From: Chitinophagaceae bacterium UBA2375
Lineage (GTDB): Bacteria; Bacteroidota; Bacteroidia; Chitinophagales; Chitinophagaceae
DNA length: 64,000 bases
NCBI GenBank assembly: GCA_002343985.1
Contig: DDTB01000001.1
Span: 1 to 64,000 of the forward strand
Reading direction: 5' to 3'
Translations under genes and position numbers: made by a program
Notes under the pieces: generated by a model
Database searches by the model: none
What the model was told of the DNA's origin: nothing
Seen by the model: only the letters and a program-made list of their open reading frames with translations
Shown: one piece after another, positions 1 to 7,688 of the stretch
How the letters are laid out: each line of letters opens with the position of its first letter
Numbering within the stretch: position 1 is the stretch's first letter

Positions 1-18
1 ACCTTCCGGTTGGAAGGT
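1..18 (-). terminator. Second copy of the tRNA-Pro terminator, cut by the window edge
   Basis: A 7-bp stem (ACCTTCC at 1-7, GGAAGGT at 12-18) with loop GGTT matches the hairpin at 72-93. The window ends before any T-tract could be seen. It follows the degenerate tRNA-Pro 3' copy just as the intact hairpin follows the intact tRNA, so hairpin and tRNA end were duplicated together. Confidence 0.5.
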
Positions 19-21
19 TTA

Positions 22-65
22 TGTAGTCGGGATGGTCCCGATTATTTTCGGGACGACCTCCTGGA
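22..65 (-). pseudogene. Degenerate 3'-part copy of tRNA-Pro with swapped T-arm
   Basis: On the plus strand this stretch matches the end of the intact tRNA-Pro gene: the acceptor end plus downstream flank (identical but for one base) and the variable-region/anticodon-stem part CGACCTCCTGG. The T-arm between them is replaced by a hairpin with stem GTCCCGA/TCGGGAC. Everything 5' of the anticodon stem is missing, so it cannot be a working tRNA. It lies downstream of tRNA-Pro in the same direction. Confidence 0.7.
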
Positions 66-93
66 ATAAAAAAACCTTCCGGTTGGAAGGTTT
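65..93 (-). terminator. Intrinsic terminator after tRNA-Pro
   Basis: A 9-bp perfect stem (72-80 with 85-93, loop GGTT) is followed, in the minus direction, by a run of seven T residues (complement of 68-74). It lies seven bases past the tRNA-Pro discriminator base. Confidence 0.8.
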
Positions 94-99
94 ATGTTG

Positions 100-174
100 T
101 CGGGATGGCAAGATTCGAACTTGCGACCTCCTGGTCCCAAACCAGGCGCGATAACCGGGCTACGCTACATCCCG
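100..174 (-). tRNA. tRNA-Pro (anticodon TGG)
   Basis: The minus strand folds into a full cloverleaf. The acceptor CGGGATG pairs with CATCCCG and has discriminator A. The anticodon stem CCTGG/CCAGG holds the loop TTTGGGA, giving anticodon TGG. The T-arm GCAAG/CTTGC carries TTCGAAT. CCA is not encoded. A terminator follows directly. Confidence 0.95.
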
Positions 175-212
175 AACAAAAGGTTATCGACTCAAAAAAA
201 AAAGTAAAAAAA

Positions 213-262
213 TGCGGAGAGGGAGGGATTCGATCCGCCGCGGCGGAACAGGTTTAAGCCCT
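213..262 (-). pseudogene. Degenerate 3'-part copy of tRNA-Ser with palindrome in the T-arm
   Basis: The plus strand repeats the acceptor and T-loop part of the intact tRNA-Ser (GCGGAGAGGGAGGGATTCGA) and then its variable-arm stretch ACAGGTTTAAGCCC. Between them the 5' strand of the T-stem is replaced by the perfect 14-bp palindrome TCCGCCGCGGCGGA. Homology stops within the variable arm, so D-arm and anticodon arm are absent. It lies downstream of the intact tRNA-Ser in the same direction. Confidence 0.7.
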
Positions 263-289
263 ACCTTCCTTCTTTTCTTCTCTGCGTTG

Positions 290-380
290 CGGAGAGGGAG
301 GGATTCGAACCCTCGGTACAGGTTTAAGCCCGTACAACGGTTTAGCAAACCGGCCCTTTCGGCCACTCAGGCACCTCTCC
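290..380 (-). tRNA. tRNA-Ser (anticodon GCT)
   Basis: The minus strand gives a 91-nt class II tRNA: acceptor GGAGAGG/CCTCTCC, discriminator G, anticodon loop TTTGCTAAA (anticodon GCT), a long variable arm typical of serine tRNAs, and a GAGGG-TTCGAAT-CCCTC T-arm. CCA is not encoded. It lies between dnaA and tRNA-Pro, all on the minus strand. Confidence 0.95.
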
Positions 381-452
381 TAAAGAACTATCCCTTTTCA
401 GGGGTTGCAAAAATACAATCCTATTACTGAATCCCAAAATAAAAATCAAGAT

Positions 453-482
453 CAAAAAAATCCGGGCTTCAGGGGCCCGGAT
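453..482 (-). terminator. Intrinsic terminator after dnaA
   Basis: An 8-bp stem (ATCCGGGC at 460-467 with GCCCGGAT at 475-482) is followed on the minus strand by a T-run (complement of 454-460). It sits 26 bases past the dnaA stop and separates dnaA from the tRNA genes. Confidence 0.8.
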
Positions 483-507
483 AGCATATTCTGGATTGAT
501 ATACTTC

Positions 508-1941
508 TTACATGGCCGCAAGCTGTACTTTCTGCTGTAGCTCCAGTACGCTCTCTTTGAAGAGGCTGTCGGTATCCATCAGGTCTTTTACGGTCTGGCA
601 ACTGTGGATCACGGTTGTATGGTCGCGGCCACCAAAATGCTCCCCAATGGTTTTGAGTGAGTTCTTGGTGAAGGCTTTTGACAGGTACATGGTGATCTGG
701 CGTGCCTGGACGATTTCGCGCTTGCGGGTTTTTTGCAGGAGTTTGTCGTATGGCACATCAAAATACTCGCAGACCATTTTCTGAATGGCATCAATGGTGA
801 TTTCTTTGCTTGATGACTTCACAAAATTCCTCAGCACTTTCTTTGCCAGTTCCAGGTCGATTTCACGCTTGTTCAAGGAAGATTGTGCCAGCAGAGATAT
901 CATGGCGCCTTCAAGTTCGCGCACATTGCTGTTGATATTATACGCGATGTATTTGACCACTTCTCGCGGCATATCGAAGCCATCGTTCTTCATCTTGGTA
1001 TCCAGGATGTCGATCTTGGTTTCATAATCTGGCAACTGCAAATCGGCGCTAAGCCCCCAACGGAAACGACTGAGCAGCCTCTCCTGAACGCCTTCAAGGT
1101 CTTTGGGCGACTTATCGCTGGTAAGGATCAGTTGTTTGCCACTCTGGTGCAGGTGGTTGAATATAGAAAAAAACGCGTCCTGCGATTTTTCTGCTCGGTT
1201 GAAAAACTGCACATCATCAATGATCAACACATCTATGAGTTGGTAGAAATGGATGAAATCATTGATGGCATTATTCCGGCTATGGTCAATAAACTGGTTA
1301 ATAAATTTTTCCGAACTCACATATAGCACCACTTTATTATTATACAGGCGCTTGACTTCATTGCCAATGGCCTGGGCCAGGTGTGTTTTTCCCAACCCCA
1401 CACCACCATAAATTACGAGTGGGTTGAATGAAGTGGTACCGGGCTTTTCAGCAACGGTTTTACCGGCCCTGCGGGCAACACGGTTGCAATCGCCTTCAAT
1501 AAATGAATCGAATGTATACGCGCTGTTCAATTGTGGGTCGATCTGCATTTTCTTCAGACCGGGGATCACAAAGGGGTTCTTCACCGGGTTGTTGATCACC
1601 AGTGGGAAATCCATTTCGTTATTGGCAAATGATTTGTACCCGTTGCCCGGGATGTCCATGGTCAAAGGCTTGTTTTTGCTGTTGCCACTGTCGACCATGA
1701 TCCGGTATTCCAGTCTTGCCTCTTTACCTAATTCCCTTTTTAATGTTTTCGCGAGCAGTGATACATAATGCTCTTCGAGGTATTCATAAAAAAATTGGCT
1801 GGGTACCTGAATTGTAAGAACCTTATCTTTTAGCGCGACCGGCTTAATCGGTTCGAACCATGTTTTGAAATGTTGCCATTCTACGATATCCTTTATGATC
1901 TCCAAACAATTTCCCCAAACTTTATCATAAGTCTTCTCCAT
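508..1941 (-). CDS. dnaA: Chromosomal replication initiator DnaA
   Basis: The 477-residue product has the full DnaA layout. There is an N-terminal helicase-loading domain (about 1-75), a variable linker with the Bacteroidota-type stretch around 90-130, and an AAA+ ATPase core. The core carries Walker A GGVGLGKTH at about 179-187 and Walker B LIIDD near 240. The C-terminal DNA-binding domain has the DnaA-box signature GRDHTTVIHSC near 437. It binds DnaA boxes in ATP form and opens oriC. The start is an ATG preceded by an A-rich stretch, and no longer in-frame start fits the family better. It diverges from a DUF3127 gene across 385 AT-rich bases that hold no recognisable DnaA boxes. Confidence 0.98.
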   Translation of the reverse strand: MEKTYDKVWGNCLEIIKDIVEWQHFKTWFEPIKPVALKDKVLTIQVPSQFFYEYLEEHYVSLLAKTLKRELGKEARLEYRIMVDSGNSKNKPLTMDIPGNGYKSFANNEMDFPLVINNPVKNPFVIPGLKKMQIDPQLNSAYTFDSFIEGDCNRVARRAGKTVAEKPGTTSFNPLVIYGGVGLGKTHLAQAIGNEVKRLYNNKVVLYVSSEKFINQFIDHSRNNAINDFIHFYQLIDVLIIDDVQFFNRAEKSQDAFFSIFNHLHQSGKQLILTSDKSPKDLEGVQERLLSRFRWGLSADLQLPDYETKIDILDTKMKNDGFDMPREVVKYIAYNINSNVRELEGAMISLLAQSSLNKREIDLELAKKVLRNFVKSSSKEITIDAIQKMVCEYFDVPYDKLLQKTRKREIVQARQITMYLSKAFTKNSLKTIGEHFGGRDHTTVIHSCQTVKDLMDTDSLFKESVLELQQKVQLAAM

Positions 1942-2326
1942 TATTCCAAAAGCAGTTTATAAGTATGTTGAGATATGGTAGTATTTCTCCCGGGGTTTCT
2001 GTAAACCGAAGAAAAAAATCTTCATTTCATCCGGCGGTTTCACAAGTCAGCGAATATCAAATTAAATTGTTGAAAAAAAAATTTTTTATTCATTTGTTTT
2101 TTACAGTGAAAACACCCTGGCATAGCCCCCGAAAAATATTTTTTTCCTGTAATTCACGCCAGCATGAGATCGGGAAAAACAGGGCGCAAATTTGAAGAAA
2201 TTTTTTTTTAATTCAGGTTTATTTTTTGTAGCGGACCCCAAAAAAAATCAACCCCGTTTTCCTGAATAAAATTACCACCGATTTTCGCCATTAAAAAGTA
2301 GCTTTGTCCGTTTAACCAACGAACTT
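1942..2326. other. AT-rich divergent intergenic region between dnaA and the DUF3127 gene
   Basis: This 385-bp spacer has long A and T runs (for example around 2069-2090 and 2200-2212). It must hold the promoters of both divergent genes. I looked for the DnaA box TTATNCACA on both strands and saw none, so I do not call it an origin. An inverted repeat TTCAGG/CCTGAA (near 2212 and 2270) brackets a purine-rich stretch. No ORF here has coding character. Confidence 0.6.
2299..2306 (+). promoter_or_regulatory. Candidate -7 box of the DUF3127 gene
   Basis: TAGCTTTG is a perfect match to the Bacteroidota -7 consensus TANNTTTG and lies 20 bases before the start codon. No convincing TTTG -33 element is visible at the expected distance. 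Confidence 0.5.
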
Positions 2327-2716
2327 ATGTCATACGAACTGACCGGCAAACTGATTGCCAAATACGACACGGTACAGCGCTCTGAAACCTTCAAAACGCG
2401 CGAATTTGTAGTGGAGAAAACCGACGACATCAATGGCCGTACGGTAGTAAACTATGTAAAGTTTCAATGCGTGCAGGACAGGACCAATATTGTGGACCGC
2501 GTCAACCTGGGCGACGAGATCAAAGTATACTTCAATATCAAGGGCAGCAAGTGGGAAAAAGAAGGCCGTACGAACTATATCACCAACCTGGATGCATGGA
2601 GGATTGAACAAATTCTTCAGGGCGGTAAGAAGGAAGGCGTGGATAATGAATACCTGGAGCCATTAGATACATTCCGATCCAGCCCATCAGACGCGGTTGA
2701 CGACCTGCCGTTTTAA
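2327..2716 (+). CDS. DUF3127 protein with SSB-like C-terminal tip
   Basis: This 129-residue protein matches the DUF3127 family, common in Bacteroidota and annotated only as a domain of unknown function. The first 95 residues read as a compact beta-rich fold (alternating strands around residues 3-12, 23-30, 41-50, 62-70), which would suit an OB fold. The last residues, DDLPF, closely resemble the acidic tip (DDIPF) by which single-stranded DNA-binding protein recruits partners. A role in ssDNA binding or in docking to SSB partners is inference from this tip and the fold pattern. The gene diverges from dnaA, is preceded by a good -7 box, and is followed after 43 bases by an FAD oxidoreductase on the same strand. 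Confidence 0.85.
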   Translation: MSYELTGKLIAKYDTVQRSETFKTREFVVEKTDDINGRTVVNYVKFQCVQDRTNIVDRVNLGDEIKVYFNIKGSKWEKEGRTNYITNLDAWRIEQILQGGKKEGVDNEYLEPLDTFRSSPSDAVDDLPF

Positions 2717-2759
2717 AGATCCGGCGGATTATGTTTTTAGGATAAACTCCTAACACATC

Positions 2760-4334
2760 ATGCAAAAAACTTTAACCATCCGTCTCTCACCGGCTGATGC
2801 AGCCAGCGAGTCACAAGTCATTCAAAAAATAGCCGGCCACCTGCACATACGTGCAACGGAGATCAGCGGTTACCAGGTCATCAAAAAATCCATTGATGCC
2901 CGAGGCCGCCAGGTGATGATCCAACTGAGCCTGAAGGTTTTTGCAGGGGAACCCTATCAACCTGACCCCAAACCAAATTTTGTATTTCAGGATGTACGAA
3001 AATCCAACCGATCTGCATTGATCATCGGGGCCGGGCCTGCCGGGCTTTTTGCCGCCCTCATGTTGCTGGAAAAAGGCATCAAACCCATCATACTTGAAAG
3101 AGGAAAAGATGTACGGGCGCGCAGGAGAGACCTGGCTATGCTAAATAAGGAAGGAATCCTCAACCCGGAAAGTAATTATTGTTTTGGGGAAGGCGGAGCT
3201 GGCACTTATAGCGACGGCAAACTGTACACCCGCAGCACCAAAAGAGGCGATATCCAGCGCATACTTCAGTTATTTGTTCATTTTGGAGCATCGCCAAACA
3301 TCCTATTTGAAGCGCACCCGCATATTGGCACCAATAAACTGCCTCAGATTATCACCGCCATGCGGGCATTGATTGAGGATTGCGGCGGGGAATGCCACTT
3401 CAACCAAAAACTCAGTGAATTAATTATATCAACTGATACGATCACATCAGTCAGAACCAGATCGGGGGATATTTTCAAAGCAGACCAGGTAATCCTGGCC
3501 ACAGGTCATTCAGCCAGGGATATTTTTCATATGCTGTCTGGTTCAGGTATCCGCATCGAGGCCAAACCATTCGCGCTGGGTGTTCGGGTGGAACATCCGC
3601 AATCGTTGATCGACAACATACAATACCACTGCCCGCTTCGCGACCCCAATCTCCCACCCGCTTCATACAGCCTGGTCAGGCAGGTTGACCAACATGGTGT
3701 CTTTTCTTTTTGTATGTGCCCCGGCGGCATCATCGCACCGGCATCAACCAGCCAGGATGAACTGGTAGTAAATGGATGGAGCCCATCTAAAAGGAATAAC
3801 CCCTTTGCCAACAGCGGCATGGTGGTGACCGTGGATGAATTACAAGCTTCGAAATTCCTTAAAAACGAAAAGATCAACGCGGATAACCCTTTACTCTTTA
3901 TGTATTTTCAGCAAAAAGTTGAAAAAATGGCATTCCAAGCCGGCGGGGGCTTGTTCCGTGCGCCTGCTCAAAGGCTGGTGGATTTCGCGGAAAAAAAATT
4001 TTCATCCAGCTTACCCGATAACTCATACCTGCCCGGGTTAAATTCAGCCCAATTGCATGAAGTGCTGCCCGGCTTTATCTATTCCTCACTGGCTGGAGGT
4101 TTCCGGGTTTTTGGTAAGCAGATGAAAGGTTATTTCAGCAATGAAGCAATTGTAGTGGCAACGGAAAGCCGGACATCGAGCCCGGTTCGCATCCCACGAG
4201 ACCCGGAAACTTTGCAGCACCCTCAAATCAGGAACCTCTACCCTTGCGGGGAAGGGGCTGGCTACGCCGGAGGTATTGTAAGCGCGGCGATGGATGGCGA
4301 GCGGGTGGCATTAGCTATCGCCAATTTGGCCTGA
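2760..4334 (+). CDS. NAD(P)/FAD-dependent oxidoreductase
   Basis: The 524-residue flavoprotein has an N-terminal domain of about 75 residues typical of this uncharacterised dehydrogenase family. A Rossmann FAD site follows (IIGAGPAGLFAALMLLEKG, about 87-105), then the family stretch GEGGAGTYSDGKL near 143-155. The C-terminal GEGAGYAGGIVSAAMDG closes the FAD site. No signal peptide is visible, so it should be cytoplasmic. The substrate is unknown; the family is often labelled FAD-dependent dehydrogenase. It starts with ATG 43 bases after the DUF3127 gene and is probably cotranscribed with it. Confidence 0.85.
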   Translation: MQKTLTIRLSPADAASESQVIQKIAGHLHIRATEISGYQVIKKSIDARGRQVMIQLSLKVFAGEPYQPDPKPNFVFQDVRKSNRSALIIGAGPAGLFAALMLLEKGIKPIILERGKDVRARRRDLAMLNKEGILNPESNYCFGEGGAGTYSDGKLYTRSTKRGDIQRILQLFVHFGASPNILFEAHPHIGTNKLPQIITAMRALIEDCGGECHFNQKLSELIISTDTITSVRTRSGDIFKADQVILATGHSARDIFHMLSGSGIRIEAKPFALGVRVEHPQSLIDNIQYHCPLRDPNLPPASYSLVRQVDQHGVFSFCMCPGGIIAPASTSQDELVVNGWSPSKRNNPFANSGMVVTVDELQASKFLKNEKINADNPLLFMYFQQKVEKMAFQAGGGLFRAPAQRLVDFAEKKFSSSLPDNSYLPGLNSAQLHEVLPGFIYSSLAGGFRVFGKQMKGYFSNEAIVVATESRTSSPVRIPRDPETLQHPQIRNLYPCGEGAGYAGGIVSAAMDGERVALAIANLA

Positions 4335-4418
4335 CATTCAACACGATTTTAATCCTTTCATAATTTAATGTGTTAATATAAAGCGTGTGCCATTAATTTT
4401 ACGCCTATACTTCATTCT

Positions 4419-5348
4419 ATGCATCTACTCGAATTACAAAACCTTAAGAAGTATTTTGCTACACAGAAAGCGGTTGACGACATCAGCATGCAACTCTCTG
4501 AAGGCAGCATTTTTGGTTTGCTTGGCCCTAACGGCGCCGGTAAAACCACGCTGATCCGTATGATCACCGGGATTTTTTATCCCGACAGTGGCGAGATCCT
4601 CCTCAAAGGCCGCAAGTTCAACCCGATTGATGATGTGCGAAACATCGGGTATATGCCCGAGGAAAGGGGCTTGTATAAAAAAATGAACATCGGCGAACAA
4701 GCCATGTACCTCGCAAGGTTGAAAGGCTTGAGCAAGGCCGATGCCATGGCCCGCATCAAAGACTGGTTTGTGCGCTTTGAAATGGAAAGCTGGTGGAATA
4801 AAAAAGTGGAGGACCTGAGTAAGGGTATGAGCCAGAAACTGCAGTTTGTAACCACGGTATTGCACGAACCCAACCTGATCATACTCGATGAACCATTCAG
4901 TGGCTTAGACCCCGTGAACGCCAATTTGATCAAGGATGAAATTTTCAGGCTGGCCAAAAAAGGGCATACCATTATTTTCAGTACCCACCGGATGGAACAG
5001 GTGGAAGAGATCTGCGACCATATTGTACTGGTAAATAAAGGAAAAAAAATACTGGACGGCACCGTTCACCAGGTAAAACAGCAATACAAAGACAATGTGT
5101 ATCGTGTGGGCGGACATATCCTTGCTGAACACCTCATGACACCCATATTCAGGTTGGTTGACCATAAGGCAGACCATATCCTGCTCAAGTTAGACCAGGA
5201 CACGATGCCTAATGATGTGCTCTCTCATTTCATTCGCCAGGGCGTGCAAATCCATTCTTTCCAGGAAGTGCTGCCAAGCCTGAACGATATTTTCATCAAA
5301 CTGGTAGAAGGCACACCCAGCACCCGCCAGTTCCAGGAATTAAATTAA
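4419..5348 (+). CDS. ABC-2 type exporter, ATP-binding protein
   Basis: A 309-residue nucleotide-binding subunit. Walker A is LGPNGAGKTTLI (about 34-45), the signature is LSKGMSQKLQ (about 133) and Walker B is LIILDEPFSGLDP (about 152). A switch histidine follows (STHRMEQ). The last 85 residues form the DUF4162-type C-terminal extension seen in NatA-like subunits. It energises the permease encoded six bases downstream. NatA/NatB-like systems extrude sodium or other cations, but the substrate here cannot be read from sequence. Confidence 0.92.
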   Translation: MHLLELQNLKKYFATQKAVDDISMQLSEGSIFGLLGPNGAGKTTLIRMITGIFYPDSGEILLKGRKFNPIDDVRNIGYMPEERGLYKKMNIGEQAMYLARLKGLSKADAMARIKDWFVRFEMESWWNKKVEDLSKGMSQKLQFVTTVLHEPNLIILDEPFSGLDPVNANLIKDEIFRLAKKGHTIIFSTHRMEQVEEICDHIVLVNKGKKILDGTVHQVKQQYKDNVYRVGGHILAEHLMTPIFRLVDHKADHILLKLDQDTMPNDVLSHFIRQGVQIHSFQEVLPSLNDIFIKLVEGTPSTRQFQELN

Positions 5349-5354
5349 TCAACC

Positions 5355-6656
5355 ATGAACAAAATCGCGTTAATCATATCCAGGGAGTACCTGACCCGTG
5401 TAAAGAAAAAATCTTTTCTCATCACCACTATCCTGGTACCCATCATCATCATCGCTTTTTACGCGGCAATCATTGCCATCACCGTATCCGGCAGCGATGA
5501 GAAACAAAAGATCGCCATTTTAGACGAGGCCGCTTTGTTTGATGGAAAACTGCCCGAAGCCCGCAAAAACCTCGAATTGAGTTTCATCAAACAGGAAACT
5601 GAACAATCTTTTACCGGCAAATACAAAGACCAGGGGTATGATGCGTTTCTCTACATTCCCGCTTTTGATATTCAAAAAAAGCCTGTGGTAACGCTTCATA
5701 GCCAGTCATCCGCCAGCCTAAGCACGACCGTGACGCTGGAAAAACTTGTGAACAGCACCATTCGTGATAAAAGGCTGATGGCCCAGGGCATCAATCCCGC
5801 CGCACTGGAATCGGCTAACCCTGATATCAGTATACAAAATACGATCGACAGTAAAGATGGTTCCAAAAAGGCAGTTGCTGGCGTGGCGTATGCCGTTTCA
5901 TTTATTTGCGGCATCATGATTTATATGATGATGCTCATTTACGGCACACAGGTAATGCGCGGAGTAACTGAAGAAAAAACCAACAGGATCGCGGAAGTGA
6001 TTGTGAGTTCAGTGAAACCTTTTCAACTCATGACCGGTAAAATTATTGGTATTGGCGCCGTTGGCCTCACACAGTTTGCCATCTGGATTGTGCTGGTGGG
6101 TATGATGCAACTGGCCATCCCATTGATATTCCCTGATATTGTACAACAGGCCCAGCAAGCCGGCAACAATGCGGAAGCAGCGGGGGCGATGGGCCTGGCA
6201 GGCACTGTGATGCAGGGTTTATCAGCTTTACCCATTGGTAAAATCGTATTCTCCTTTATATTTTATTTCCTGGGTGGGTACCTGACTTACGCGTCATTAT
6301 TCGCGGCCATAGGTTCGGTTGTGAGTGATGACCAGCAGGAAGCGCAGCAACTGGTATTCCCGGTTATGATGCCGATCATCCTTGGTTTTGTGATCATGTC
6401 GAAAGCCGTTAATGACCCCAACAGCAGCCTGGCTGTATTTGGAAGCATATTCCCGCTTACTTCGCCGATCGTCATGATGGGCCGCATCACATTTGATGTT
6501 CCGGCCTGGCAGATGATCCTGTCGATGGTATTGCTGATTGCCTGCTTTATTTTCTTTACATGGATCACCGCTAAAATTTACAGGACGGGCATCCTGATGT
6601 ACGGCAAAAAAGCATCCTGGAAAGAAATGATGAAATGGGCTTTCCGTAAATCTTAA
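5355..6656 (+). CDS. ABC-2 family permease (NatB-like)
   Basis: The 433-residue membrane subunit starts with a short basic N-terminus and a first membrane segment (about 20-42). A large external loop of about 130 residues follows. Five or so further membrane segments cover about 175-425. This one-loop-then-bundle layout is that of the NatB/ABC-2 permease family. It pairs with the ATPase gene six bases upstream. Its stop codon shares the palindrome TTAA with the stop of the convergent wzz-like gene, a 4-bp overlap at 6653-6656. Confidence 0.9.
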   Translation: MNKIALIISREYLTRVKKKSFLITTILVPIIIIAFYAAIIAITVSGSDEKQKIAILDEAALFDGKLPEARKNLELSFIKQETEQSFTGKYKDQGYDAFLYIPAFDIQKKPVVTLHSQSSASLSTTVTLEKLVNSTIRDKRLMAQGINPAALESANPDISIQNTIDSKDGSKKAVAGVAYAVSFICGIMIYMMMLIYGTQVMRGVTEEKTNRIAEVIVSSVKPFQLMTGKIIGIGAVGLTQFAIWIVLVGMMQLAIPLIFPDIVQQAQQAGNNAEAAGAMGLAGTVMQGLSALPIGKIVFSFIFYFLGGYLTYASLFAAIGSVVSDDQQEAQQLVFPVMMPIILGFVIMSKAVNDPNSSLAVFGSIFPLTSPIVMMGRITFDVPAWQMILSMVLLIACFIFFTWITAKIYRTGILMYGKKASWKEMMKWAFRKS

Positions 6657-7678
6657 TCATTTGTGGCGTCAGACCCTTCGCCAAGAACGGCTTTCTTCGC
6701 TTCCGCTACTGTATAACGGTATAGCATACCCGAAATACTGAAGAGCGCCGCGAGGATCATGCCGATTATCAAACCCGCAAGCCCGTAAATGATGCCGGAT
6801 GGCTGCTTGATATCATATGGCGGATCGGGTTTGTCGAGGATGGCGATGATGGGCGTCACTTTCTGCAGGCGCCACAAAGCTTCTTCCCTGTTGTTGGCGG
6901 CCGCATCGCGCTGGCGCATCACATAATCCTTATCGTTCACGAGGTTTTCCTTTGGGATTTGGTACTGGATTTTTTCGGGGGATACAAAAAGCGTTGTGTT
7001 TGAGAGTTGTACCGCTTTTCGGTCGTAGGCTTTCAGCACTTTCTCCAGCGAATCAATTTTCCCAACCGTAAAATCGAAATCCTGTTTCGCTTTCCGGATT
7101 TTCAACTCTTTATAAAACTCAGAGATTTTCTCAATGAAAAGGTAACTCACAGGGCCAACCAGTTTTTCATCAGTAGAACTGAAATTGATTTCCAGGATGC
7201 CATTCTTGTTGATCCTTGCGGCAAACCCATTCTTCAGCAGGTTCCCACCTACTGCCGCGAGGTTTACGGAATCGGATGGGATTTTGATGGATGATTTATA
7301 AAACGGCTTATGGTCGTTATAAGTTTGGATCAGCACTTCGGCAACCGTCTTGTTGCCTTTGTCAGCCATACGCTCCATAGCCACTGCTTCGCGTGTATTG
7401 CGGCTCAGCGCCAGCTCCACGATATTGATGGAAGCGTCCTGGCTGAAACTCTTTGGTGTTTCCGATAAACCAAGCAACCCGCTTAAGGCAGTGGTTGCCG
7501 CGGAATTATCGTTGGAAGCAGTTAATGGGAAAACCGATGCCCTGGAACTGTACACAGGCGCCACCGATTTGGCGTAAATGAATAATAAGGCGGCGAAAAT
7601 GATGCCCACAACCAGGTACAGGAATTTCAATTTCCTGAGCCTGCGAAAAATGCCCCTGATGAGTTCCTGGTAAGTCAC
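6653..7678 (-). CDS. Wzz-like polysaccharide chain-length/export protein
   Basis: A 341-residue inner-membrane protein of the Wzz/Wzc N-terminal family. It has one membrane helix near residues 18-38, a long periplasmic part with helical stretches (about 180-280), and a second membrane helix near 295-320. There is no tyrosine-kinase domain after the second helix, so it is the kinase-less type. Translation begins at GTG, ten bases after the stop of the SLBB export gene, and no in-frame ATG lies close. Together with the SLBB protein it would form the envelope-spanning export path for a capsule or exopolysaccharide. Which polymer is unknown. Confidence 0.85.
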   Translation of the reverse strand: MTYQELIRGIFRRLRKLKFLYLVVGIIFAALLFIYAKSVAPVYSSRASVFPLTASNDNSAATTALSGLLGLSETPKSFSQDASINIVELALSRNTREAVAMERMADKGNKTVAEVLIQTYNDHKPFYKSSIKIPSDSVNLAAVGGNLLKNGFAARINKNGILEINFSSTDEKLVGPVSYLFIEKISEFYKELKIRKAKQDFDFTVGKIDSLEKVLKAYDRKAVQLSNTTLFVSPEKIQYQIPKENLVNDKDYVMRQRDAAANNREEALWRLQKVTPIIAILDKPDPPYDIKQPSGIIYGLAGLIIGMILAALFSISGMLYRYTVAEAKKAVLGEGSDATND

Positions 7679-7688
7679 GGTTTGCGTT

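Noticed and set aside
22..174. Attachment site of an integrated element at tRNA-Pro
   Set aside because: The two tRNA ends are within about 80 bp, there is no integrase or cargo between them, and the copy has an altered T-arm rather than an exact core repeat.
1965..2195. Short plus-strand ORF in the dnaA upstream region
   Set aside because: It is low-complexity, rich in Lys and Phe from A/T runs, has no ribosome-binding context and matches no family.
1942..2326. Possible oriC next to dnaA
   Set aside because: The spacer is AT-rich, but I found no DnaA boxes (TTATNCACA or its complement) on either strand.
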